Origin: Methanocorpusculum sp. MCE
GTDB taxonomy: Archaea; Halobacteriota; Methanomicrobia; Methanomicrobiales; Methanocorpusculaceae
Assembly: GCA_003315675.1 (NCBI GenBank)
Contig: NIZU01000004.1
Location: forward strand, 1 to 13,677
Direction: 5' to 3'
Length of the DNA: 13,677 nucleotides
This document shows positions 7,071-13,196 of this stretch, in pieces. A model generated the notes under the pieces. The model was given only the letters and a program-made list of their open reading frames with translations, was not told the origin of the DNA and did not search any database. Position numbers and translations under genes: made by a program. Position 1 is the first letter of the stretch, and each line of letters starts with the position of its first letter.

Positions 7071-7085
7071 CCTTAGTAACTAAGG
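7071..7085 (-). promoter_or_regulatory. 15-bp palindrome, putative operator of the rub-fprA operon
   Basis: CCTTAGT-A-ACTAAGG is a perfect 7-1-7 inverted repeat at 7071-7085, 16-30 bp before the rubredoxin start. The AT-rich AATTATTGTATT (minus strand, about 7088-7099) just upstream can serve as a TATA box. A repressor bound here would cover the transcription start, so redox or oxygen control of the defence genes is a reasonable inference. Confidence 0.5.
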
Positions 7086-7142
7086 TAATACAATAATTCG
7101 AGCCTCAGGGTTATAAGTGCTTTCTATTGGGTAATTCAGCCG

Positions 7143-7150
7143 TAATATTA
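7143..7150 (+). promoter_or_regulatory. TATA-like box of the ABC1 kinase gene
   Basis: TAATATTA about 35 bp upstream of the ATG at 7182. No Shine-Dalgarno site is seen before that ATG, so a very short leader is likely. The 126-bp gap is shared with the divergent rub-fprA operon. Confidence 0.35.
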
Positions 7151-7181
7151 ACATCTGTAAAAGCCAATTAACAACTACACT

Positions 7182-8024
7182 ATGGCGAGTGTAAGTCTTC
7201 GAAGATATGGTCAGATCGCTGATGTGCTAGTCAAATACGGGTTTGGGTACTTCATCAACGAACTGTTTCCCGGTTTTATCAATACGAAAAAAACGGCTGT
7301 CGAGGAGTACAGCGGATACTCGACGTATGCCAGAATCCGTATGGCTCTCGAAGAGCTCGGTCCCACGTTTGTAAAATTCGGTCAGCTGATGAGTACGCGA
7401 ACGGAACTTTTCCCTGCCGAGATGATCGAGGAGCTGTGTAAACTGCAGGACAGAGTGGGCGTGGTCCCGTTCGACGAAGTCATCCCGACACTGGATGAAT
7501 ACATCCCCGACTGGCGTGACGTTTTTACCTCAGTCGACCAGAAACAGCTTGCCGCCGCCTCTATTTCGCAGGTCTACCGTGCCGTTATGCAGGATGGAAC
7601 GGTTCTTGCGCTCAAGATCCTGCGGCCAAAGATCACTGCACGGATCGAACAGGATGTCGTTCTGCTTCGATCCATCGCCCAGCTGTTCGAAGACAAACGT
7701 CCGGAACTCCGTATGTATAATCCGGTCTCTCTTGTCGACGACTTCACTACGCAGATCAGAAAGGAACTCGACTTCACCCGCGACGGAATGAATGCCGAAC
7801 GTCTTGCCCGAAACATGAGACTCTCCGGGATCCCCGGCATCAAAGTCCCGAAGATCTACTGGGACTACTCAGGAAAAGAGCTGCTCGCGATGGAGTTCGT
7901 CGCCGGACGCGATGGAGTTCGTCGCCGGACGCGATGGAGTTCGTCGCCGGATGCAGAAGCGACGACGACGATGCGATCCTTGCGATGGGCATGGATCCAA
8001 AAGAGCTGTCGAGTAGGGGGCTGA
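7182..8024 (+). CDS. N-terminal fragment of the ABC1 kinase as currently framed
   Basis: In the present sequence translation from 7182 gives 280 residues. About 242 are genuine ABC1 sequence with the KxGQ motif, Ala-rich loop and Lys145. The rest is out-of-frame product of the repeat (GRDGVRRRTRW and onward) ending at a stop at 8022-8024. The fragment lacks the catalytic HGDPHAGN loop and metal-binding DFG, so it should be inactive as a kinase. Confidence 0.6.
   Translation: MASVSLRRYGQIADVLVKYGFGYFINELFPGFINTKKTAVEEYSGYSTYARIRMALEELGPTFVKFGQLMSTRTELFPAEMIEELCKLQDRVGVVPFDEVIPTLDEYIPDWRDVFTSVDQKQLAAASISQVYRAVMQDGTVLALKILRPKITARIEQDVVLLRSIAQLFEDKRPELRMYNPVSLVDDFTTQIRKELDFTRDGMNAERLARNMRLSGIPGIKVPKIYWDYSGKELLAMEFVAGRDGVRRRTRWSSSPDAEATTTMRSLRWAWIQKSCRVGG
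7886..7951 (+). repeat. Three perfect 22-bp tandem repeats inside the ABC1 kinase gene
   Basis: The unit, starting CGCGATGGAGTTCGTCGC at 7886, recurs at 7908 and 7930 and ends at 7951, with no mismatch over 66 bp. Because 22 is not a multiple of three, each unit gained or lost shifts the frame. One copy encodes LLAMEFVAG followed in frame by CRSDDDD, the expected kinase sequence. Each copy also contains an ATG. Confidence 0.98.
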
Positions 8025-8869
8025 AAGCATTCATGGTCCAGATCTTCCAGAACGGTTTCTATCACGGCGACCCGCACGCCGGAAACCTTAGGATCTCGCC
8101 GTCGGGCGATCTTGTCTTCCTCGACTTCGGCGTCTGCGGAGTTGTGATGAAGGATATGAGAAACAAATTCATCTCGCTTATCCTCGCTCTTCTCTCGGCG
8201 GATACCGACATGACGATTCGGTATATTAAGAATCTGGGTGTCCAGATCCCCCAGACCGGGATCGATGAATTCCGGGGTGAACTGTATCTTGCTCTGCAGG
8301 ATTACAAAGAGATGGGTGCCCAGGTGAACTTCTCCGGGCTTCTCGGTTCCATCCAGGACCTTTTCCAGAAAAACAACATCCGTGTCCCGCCGAAAATCAT
8401 GCAGCTCTTAAAGGCCCTGATGCTCGTTTCCAACGTTGCCTTCACCCTCGATCCGGATCTCGAGTTCACCAAAGAGGTGGAACCGTTCTTAAAACAGATC
8501 GTCGCCGACGAGATGAAGGATCCGGCAAACCTGCAGAAAAAGATGCTGGACGCCAAAATGCGATTCGAAGATCTTGCCCGGGTCCCCAAACAGCTAGGCT
8601 CGGTTCTCGAGATGGCTTCGGAAGGCAAACTCAAAGTCGACATCTCCGCAAAAGAGGTTACCCATCTCAGCGACACGATCGAAGATGCCGTCGACAAACT
8701 GGTGATCGGTTTGATCCTTTCCGCGATCGTGATCGGCTTGTCGCTTGTCATGATGAGTCAGACCTTCACCTCGGAATTTCTCCCGGTGATCGCCTACATT
8801 GCCGCTGTGTTGGTCATCATCGTAATCTTCTATAAGATGCGGAGCAGAAGCAAAAAACACGGTGATTAA
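7934..8869 (+). CDS. C-terminal fragment of the ABC1 kinase
   Basis: A 311-residue frame opening at an ATG inside the third repeat copy. It carries the catalytic half: NGFYHGDPHAGN (40-51, His44, Asp46, Asn51), FLDFG (62-66, metal-binding Asp64), a helical region, and two membrane helices near 254-272 and 281-300. It lacks the ATP-binding Lys and KxGQ segment. No ribosome site precedes this ATG, so independent translation is doubtful; it is best read as the downstream part of the broken gene. Confidence 0.55.
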   Translation: MEFVAGCRSDDDDAILAMGMDPKELSSRGLKAFMVQIFQNGFYHGDPHAGNLRISPSGDLVFLDFGVCGVVMKDMRNKFISLILALLSADTDMTIRYIKNLGVQIPQTGIDEFRGELYLALQDYKEMGAQVNFSGLLGSIQDLFQKNNIRVPPKIMQLLKALMLVSNVAFTLDPDLEFTKEVEPFLKQIVADEMKDPANLQKKMLDAKMRFEDLARVPKQLGSVLEMASEGKLKVDISAKEVTHLSDTIEDAVDKLVIGLILSAIVIGLSLVMMSQTFTSEFLPVIAYIAAVLVIIVIFYKMRSRSKKHGD

Positions 8870-8962
8870 CCGTTTATTACCTTCAATCCGTGACAACAAG
8901 TATATCAAAGAGAAGGAATGATAATTATAGTTATTCACTACCCATTTGGGAGTTGACCAATA

Positions 8963-10378
8963 ATGACACATAGCACGTTTAAAGAAAAACTGCAGGCGAT
9001 CGGTATCAGGCATGTTCTAAGCTACCTGGACTCCGACCCTGAAAAAAATATCCCCAAGCTCCTTAAGTGGGTCGAGCTTCTGGATAAAAACAACACGCTG
9101 GAGGGCCCTCTTCCGACCGTTAAACGCGTGCTTTCCGATAAAGACGGGGTTTGGTACAAGTTCATCACCGATCTCTACACCGACACCGATCCTTCCGTCC
9201 GCAAAAAGATCTTCGAGAACTTCATCGTCAATGCCGTTGTTCTCGGCAGAGACAAGAAGATCAAGCTGAGAGACGAGGAGGGCTGCAACATCCCCTGGGC
9301 CATTCTGATGGACCCAACTAGCGCCTGCAATCTGAGATGTATCGGCTGCTGGGCGGCCGAGTACGGCAACCGGATGAATCTGTCCCTTGAAGAGTGGGAC
9401 TCAATCATTGAGCAGGGAAAAGCTCTCGGTACCTACTTCTATCTCTACTCCGGCGGCGAACCTCTGGTTCGGAAGAAAGACATCATCAAGATGTGCGAAA
9501 AGCACAGTGACTGTATTTTCCTCTCCTTTACAAACGGCACCTTAATCGACGAGGCATTCGCGGACGAGATGCTAAGAGTCGGAAACTTTATTCCGGCGAT
9601 CAGTATCGAAGGCGACGAGGCGGCGACCGATTCCAGGCGCGGAGCCGGCGTTTATCAGAAAGTCATCAAGGCAATGGCAATCCTGAAAGAGAAGAAACTC
9701 CCGTTCGGCATCTCCTGCTGCTACACGAGCGCAAACACCGATGTTATCGGCAGTGACGCCTACATCGACGATATGATCGCCCGGGGAGCAAAGTTTGCCT
9801 GGTTCTTTACCTACATGCCGATCGGTGTGGACGCCGTTCCAGAGCTTCTTGCAACACCCAAACAGAGAGAACATATGTACCGTCAGGTCAGACACATCAG
9901 AGCCACCCGTCCGATCTTTGCTATGGACTTCTGGAACGACGGCGAGTATGTGGACGGGTGTGTCGCCGGCGGCAGATTCTATCTCCATATCAACGCAAAC
10001 GGCGATATCGAGCCGTGTGCCTTCATCCACTGCTCGGATTCGAACATCCGGACCCACACCCTCCTCGAGGCGTACAAGTCACCGCTCTTTATGCAGTATC
10101 GGGCGAACCAGCCGTTCAATCCGAACCATCTCCGTCCCTGTCCTCTGCTGGATAATCCGGGGAGACTTGCCGCGATGGTGGATGCTTCCAAAGCAAAATC
10201 CACGGATATGGTCAACCCGGAAGACGTGCACGATCTGATGAAAAAGACTGTTCCGGCAGCAGAGAAATGGGCGCCGGTCGCCGACGAGCTCTGGGTGGAG
10301 AACCGTGCCGAGAAGGCTGCAAAGGCTGCCTGCCCTGGCGGATGCGGATGCGGCTGTCAGACCCCGGAACACAAATAA
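8963..10378 (+). CDS. Radical SAM protein with SPASM-like auxiliary cysteines, function unknown
   Basis: A 471-residue radical SAM enzyme. The cluster motif is ACNLRCIGCW with Cys122, Cys126 and Cys129 (CX3CX2C), and GGEP at 164-167 is the SAM-binding motif. The N-terminal 110 residues are a helical extension. Cys333, Cys352, Cys357 and Cys393 (DGC, EPCAFIHC, RPCPLL) look like ligands of one or more auxiliary iron-sulfur clusters of SPASM type. The tail CPGGCGCGCQ adds Cys457, 461, 463 and 465. The family resembles radical SAM proteins I recall from strict anaerobes, especially clostridia, with no known substrate. The start is supported by GGGAG at 8948-8952, 10 bases before the ATG. It follows the ABC1 kinase gene by 93 bp in the same direction with its own TATA-like box (8898-8908 or 8923-8930). 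I do not assign a reaction. Confidence 0.9.
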   Translation: MTHSTFKEKLQAIGIRHVLSYLDSDPEKNIPKLLKWVELLDKNNTLEGPLPTVKRVLSDKDGVWYKFITDLYTDTDPSVRKKIFENFIVNAVVLGRDKKIKLRDEEGCNIPWAILMDPTSACNLRCIGCWAAEYGNRMNLSLEEWDSIIEQGKALGTYFYLYSGGEPLVRKKDIIKMCEKHSDCIFLSFTNGTLIDEAFADEMLRVGNFIPAISIEGDEAATDSRRGAGVYQKVIKAMAILKEKKLPFGISCCYTSANTDVIGSDAYIDDMIARGAKFAWFFTYMPIGVDAVPELLATPKQREHMYRQVRHIRATRPIFAMDFWNDGEYVDGCVAGGRFYLHINANGDIEPCAFIHCSDSNIRTHTLLEAYKSPLFMQYRANQPFNPNHLRPCPLLDNPGRLAAMVDASKAKSTDMVNPEDVHDLMKKTVPAAEKWAPVADELWVENRAEKAAKAACPGGCGCGCQTPEHK

Positions 10379-10394
10379 TCTCATTTTTCTAACC

Positions 10395-10401
10395 TTTTTT
10401 T
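10395..10401 (+). terminator. T7-tract terminator after the radical SAM gene
   Basis: T5 then T7 (10395-10401) follow the stop at 10378 within 23 bp, a typical archaeal poly-U terminator. It overlaps the end of the convergent reading frame that stops at 10400. Confidence 0.5.
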
Positions 10402-10546
10402 ATGAGGCGCGAAGCACCATCTCATATACATACTCCCGGTTGTAAGGTTCCGTAATTATGAGATTGTAGATGGCTACATACCGGTTCTGTTCGCCGACCG
10501 TGCTGCTGTATGTTTTGTAGGTGAGGGAATATTCTGAGAAGTAGGC
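10400..10546 (-). pseudogene. Detached C-terminal end of the transglutaminase-like gene (after in-frame TAA)
   Basis: Beyond the TAA at 10547-10549 the same minus-strand frame stays open for 48 codons to a second stop. It begins AYFSEYSLTYKTYSS and ends YVYEMVLRAS. It is rich in Tyr and alternating polar/hydrophobic residues like the protein before the stop (YTAYRAEYDALFEEY). It therefore looks like the true C-terminus cut off by a single nonsense change. TAA is not the pyrrolysine codon, so recoding is unlikely. Confidence 0.6.
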
Positions 10547-11674
10547 TTAATACTCCTCGAACAGGGCATCGTATTCTGCACGATACGCCGTGTACTCATC
10601 CATCACCAACGCGGCAGCCTCCAGAAGTTTTGTCTGTTCCGCTGTCAGGAGATCCCACTTCTGCATATACTCTTCATAGGTTATTTTGTATGAAGCGTAC
10701 TCCATGTTCAGCTTTTTCTGATCTGCCGTAAGAGTATTTGCCGAATCGACGTATGCATTGTAGGCGGAGATCTTTTCATCCATCAAAGCTGCGATCGCGT
10801 TCAGTTTTGTCTCGTATCCGATCACGGTCTCTTCCATCGATTCGATTTTCCCGGTGTTCGATTCGGTTTCTGAGGACAGGAGGCTGATCTGTTCCTCGGC
10901 TTTGTCCCGGCAGGCGATGATCGCCTCGACCTGATAGCCGGCGGTGTAGGGTTTGCTTCCTGTCCCGACACTGACCATGACCGGCGTGCTTTCAAGCGAC
11001 GATCCGTCTTCGAAGGTGAATGATTTGTCGGTTACGTAACTGTAGTCGGTGGTTTCGATGACCGAGTAGCCCCCGGTGTCCGGGTAGGCGGTCGCGTCGT
11101 TGGTTTTGATCCCGACCGCTGCATGTTTTTCTTCTTCGAAGACGAGGAGTACGGCATCAAAGCCGGCACGCGTCAAGAGGCCGGTAAGAAGCATGCTTTT
11201 GTCGTCGCAGTCGCCGAATTTGTCGATGACGGTTTCAACCGGGTAGCGGTAGTCCCCTTCCGTTTTGTAATGTATGCTCTGGACGAAGGTCGCGAGAAGT
11301 TCGAGGTATTCGTCATCGGTGAGGTCCTGTGACAGTCTGACTTCTTCGGTCTGGCTGAGGATCCGGGCGTACATTTCCTCCTGCAGGGGGTCGTTTATGA
11401 TGTCTGCGTAGTAGGAAAGCGTGGATATTTTGATATAGGGGATGGTTTTTGATTGGGTGCCCGCCGCTCCGTAATAGACGGATGCGGGAACGGAGACGGA
11501 GAGGTTCACCGTGCCGTCTTTGAAGGGGATGGTGTAGTTTGCGGTGAGGTTTCCGGTGTAGGTGTTGTCCGGCGCTATGCGGGGATTTTCCTGGATGTAA
11601 TACACGCTGTATCCGATGAAGGCGATGAGTATGAGGATTACGGCGAGGAGTATGGGGATTATGATCTTTTTCAT
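10547..11674 (-). CDS. Membrane-anchored transglutaminase-like protein
   Basis: A 375-residue protein with an N-terminal signal anchor (KKIIIPILLAVILILIAFIGY, residues 2-22), so the rest should lie outside the cell membrane. Residues about 80-215 form a transglutaminase-like core: Cys156 in KFGDCDDKSMLLTGLL and His184 in EEKHAAVGI match the catalytic Cys and His, with an acidic third residue probably in SVIETTD (Glu207). Residues about 250-370 are helical and likely coiled coil (SLLSSETESNTGKIESMEE and the Tyr/Ala-rich end). Such domains cleave or crosslink peptide bonds; the substrate here is unknown. It is a single gene divergent from the HD-domain gene and convergent with the radical SAM gene. 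The C-terminus appears shortened by a TAA at 10547-10549. The transglutaminase fold call is good, the activity is an inference. Confidence 0.82.
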   Translation of the reverse strand: MKKIIIPILLAVILILIAFIGYSVYYIQENPRIAPDNTYTGNLTANYTIPFKDGTVNLSVSVPASVYYGAAGTQSKTIPYIKISTLSYYADIINDPLQEEMYARILSQTEEVRLSQDLTDDEYLELLATFVQSIHYKTEGDYRYPVETVIDKFGDCDDKSMLLTGLLTRAGFDAVLLVFEEEKHAAVGIKTNDATAYPDTGGYSVIETTDYSYVTDKSFTFEDGSSLESTPVMVSVGTGSKPYTAGYQVEAIIACRDKAEEQISLLSSETESNTGKIESMEETVIGYETKLNAIAALMDEKISAYNAYVDSANTLTADQKKLNMEYASYKITYEEYMQKWDLLTAEQTKLLEAAALVMDEYTAYRAEYDALFEEY

Positions 11675-11771
11675 GACGTAATGGTGATATGTTTTTTAGT
11701 TGTTCTTTTGGTTTATAGGTTCTGCGAAGGTGGGGGTGATGATTTTGGGTCTGGTTTCCATTCGAAGATCG

Positions 11772-11796
11772 GGTCCCCCGTGTGGACCTAGTTTTT
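11772..11796 (+). terminator. Hairpin followed by T5 in the divergent intergenic region
   Basis: GGTCC (11772-11776) and GGACC (11784-11788) can pair with a 7-base loop, followed by T5 at 11792-11796. It looks like an intrinsic terminator on the plus strand, but no plus-strand gene ends upstream, so it may be chance or an upstream regulatory structure. Confidence 0.2.
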
Positions 11797-11877
11797 CTCC
11801 TCAGGTTGCTAATACTAGAGACGCGAAAATCGGGGAGCAGTTTTGCAATATCACTCTGCTTTTCTGAATACATATCA

Positions 11878-12384
11878 ATGATGAATCCTCCTCTCCCGAA
11901 AGACGAAGCACTTCTGCAGAAGATCCTGACCTCATGCGAGGCGTCCCGCCTGCTTGAAACAAAACAGTTTATGCAGCATGGAGACACTAATGTTTATGAT
12001 CACTGTGTTGCTGTGGCCAAAGTCAGCTGTGTGCTAGCAGATAAGATGGGGTTATCGGTGGATCGCGAATCTCTTATCCGGGGTGCCCTGCTTCACGATT
12101 ATTTTTTTTACGACTGGCATGTTCCGGATCCCGTGCATCGCCTGCATGGGTTCACGCATCCGAAGTGTGCTTTGCAGAATGCGATGGATGATTTTGCTTT
12201 GACCCCGGTTGAGCAGGATATGATTCTCCGCCATATGTTTCCGTTGACGCCGACCCCTCCAAAATTCCGGGAGGGCTGGGTTTTGTGTCTGGCGGATAAG
12301 CTCTGTTATACGTTGGAAACAGCCAAGTTTACGCAAAATTCGTTGGTAAAGGGATTTTATGCAGGCGAGGAGACGCTGCAGTGA
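11878..12384 (+). CDS. HD-domain phosphohydrolase, small metal-dependent family
   Basis: A single-domain HD protein of 167 or 168 residues. Counting from the ATG at 11881, metal ligands are His41 (NVYDHCVAV), His72-Asp73 (ALLHDYFFYDWH) and a late Asp in CLADKLCY. HGFTHPKCAL and ILRHMFPLTPTPP are further marks shared with a clostridial/methanogen HD family I recognise by pattern. HD proteins hydrolyse phosphate esters, often nucleotides; the substrate of this family is unknown to me. I chose the ATG pair at 11878/11881 because it is directly followed by the family-like sequence. An upstream GTG at 11782 would add a low-complexity hydrophobic lead with no homology feel. A TATA-like patch near 11845-11852 is about 27-33 bp before it and no ribosome site is seen, again suggesting a leaderless transcript. 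Confidence 0.88.
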   Translation: MMNPPLPKDEALLQKILTSCEASRLLETKQFMQHGDTNVYDHCVAVAKVSCVLADKMGLSVDRESLIRGALLHDYFFYDWHVPDPVHRLHGFTHPKCALQNAMDDFALTPVEQDMILRHMFPLTPTPPKFREGWVLCLADKLCYTLETAKFTQNSLVKGFYAGEETLQ

Positions 12385-12703
12385 TCCGGCGTGTGTCTGT
12401 GTTTCATCCGTGTTTTCAAAAAATGACCAAGTTCCATTCGAAAACCGCAGTCTCGATTGGAAACCGGTCTTTTTCAAGCAGGTTTTGATCCGTTTTGAGC
12501 AGGGCACAATCCTCGTCATTTGGAAAATACGCTTGATCCTGCCGTATTTTCTGCAGAGTGAACTCATTCTATATATATACCGCAGACGTGCGATAAAAAA
12601 TCTGTATGGGGGGTAAAACTCCGTCCGTCCTTACGTAATTACGGGAAGAAAACTATCTCATCAATCACTTTTTTTTCACACGTGTAGTCTCTTATTATTA
12701 TAC
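12385..12703. other. 319-bp non-coding stretch between the HD gene and the IS region
   Basis: No convincing gene on either strand. It contains an alternating TATATATATA (12570-12579), which could be a promoter element in either direction, the 10-bp palindrome CGTAATTACG (12634-12643), and T8 at about 12669-12676. Open frames here have no recognisable motifs or ribosome sites. Confidence 0.5.
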
Positions 12704-13196
12704 TGAGAATATCTATCAACCCATTTTTTTAACGCGAATCATGATTTAAGGAAGATTGGCTACATCCATACCCCCTCACCCCCCCCAAAAAAAGAAGAAT
12801 ACCCATTATTCCTTGACGTTTTTTTTTTAATTTACACTCTGTTTTGAATCGTTTTCACCTGATAGATATTATAACAAAATGCAGCCAGCATATTTTTCAC
12901 TCGTACTCTTTGCAGCGTTGTTACCTTCACCAACCCTGCATGAAAAACATGAGAATATCTATCAACCCATTTTTTTAACGCGAATCATGATTTAAGGAAG
13001 ATTGGCTACATCCATACCCCCTCACCCCCCCCAAAAAAAGAAGAATACCCATTATTCCTTGACGTTTTTTTTTTAATTTACACTCTGTTTTGAATCGTTT
13101 TCACCTGATAGATATTATAACAAAATGCAGCCAGCATATTTTTCACTCGTACTCTTTGCAGCGTTGTTACCTTCACCAACCCTGCATGAAAAACAT
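12704..13196. repeat. 246-bp perfect tandem duplication (IS end)
   Basis: Copy 1 spans 12704-12949 and copy 2 spans 12950-13195, with one further shared base; I saw no mismatch, including matching C8-A7 and long T runs. Each copy begins TGAGAATATCTATCAACC and ends TGCATGAAAAACA. Copy 2 includes the 3' end and downstream flank of the transposase gene. Copy 1 is the same piece without the rest of the gene. Confidence 0.97.
12832..12950 (-). pseudogene. Transposase C-terminal fragment (first duplicate copy)
   Basis: A 119-bp remnant identical to the last 39 codons of the transposase downstream, ending AFCYNIYQVKTIQNRV and stop at 12832. It has no start and no catalytic residues. It is either the leftover of a second IS copy or the product of a local tandem duplication. 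Confidence 0.85.

Larger units (their letters stand above)
7182..8869 (+). pseudogene. UbiB/ABC1 (AarF) atypical kinase gene, frame-broken by a 22-bp triplication
   Basis: Together the two frames encode a complete UbiB/ABC1 protein-kinase-like membrane protein. In order they show PTFVKFGQ (62-68 of the first part, the family KxGQ motif), AAASISQVYRA (the Ala-rich loop), the ATP-binding Lys145 in VLALKIL, the conserved ELDF, then in the second frame HGDPHAGN and FLDFG, and two C-terminal membrane helices. Between them, 7886-7951 is three perfect copies of a 22-bp unit, so the reading frame is lost. With a single copy the gene would be 547 residues, the normal family length; four copies would also be in frame. 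Family members act in isoprenoid-quinone or other prenyl-lipid metabolism in bacteria and mitochondria. The archaeal role is unknown, and methanogens of this kind are not known to make ubiquinone. It could be an off phase of a switch, a fresh mutation, or an assembly error. Confidence 0.9.

Noticed and set aside
7886..7951. Programmed ribosomal frameshift joining the two kinase halves
   Set aside because: There is no slippery run at the junction, and removing repeat units alone restores the frame exactly.
10547..10549. Recoding of the in-frame stop as an amino acid
   Set aside because: The codon is TAA; pyrrolysine uses TAG and selenocysteine TGA. A nonsense mutation is simpler.
11034..11043. 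Palindrome GTTACGTAAC
   Set aside because: It lies inside the transglutaminase-like coding region and a 10-bp palindrome is expected by chance several times in the window.
11782..11877. An N-terminal extension of the HD protein from GTG 11782
   Set aside because: The extra residues run through a hairpin and AT-rich promoter-like DNA and do not resemble the family; the ATG pair at 11878/11881 fits better.
12359..12616. A possible 85-codon plus-strand gene after the HD gene
   Set aside because: It begins inside the HD coding region in another frame, has no ribosome site or motif, and its composition is not protein-like.
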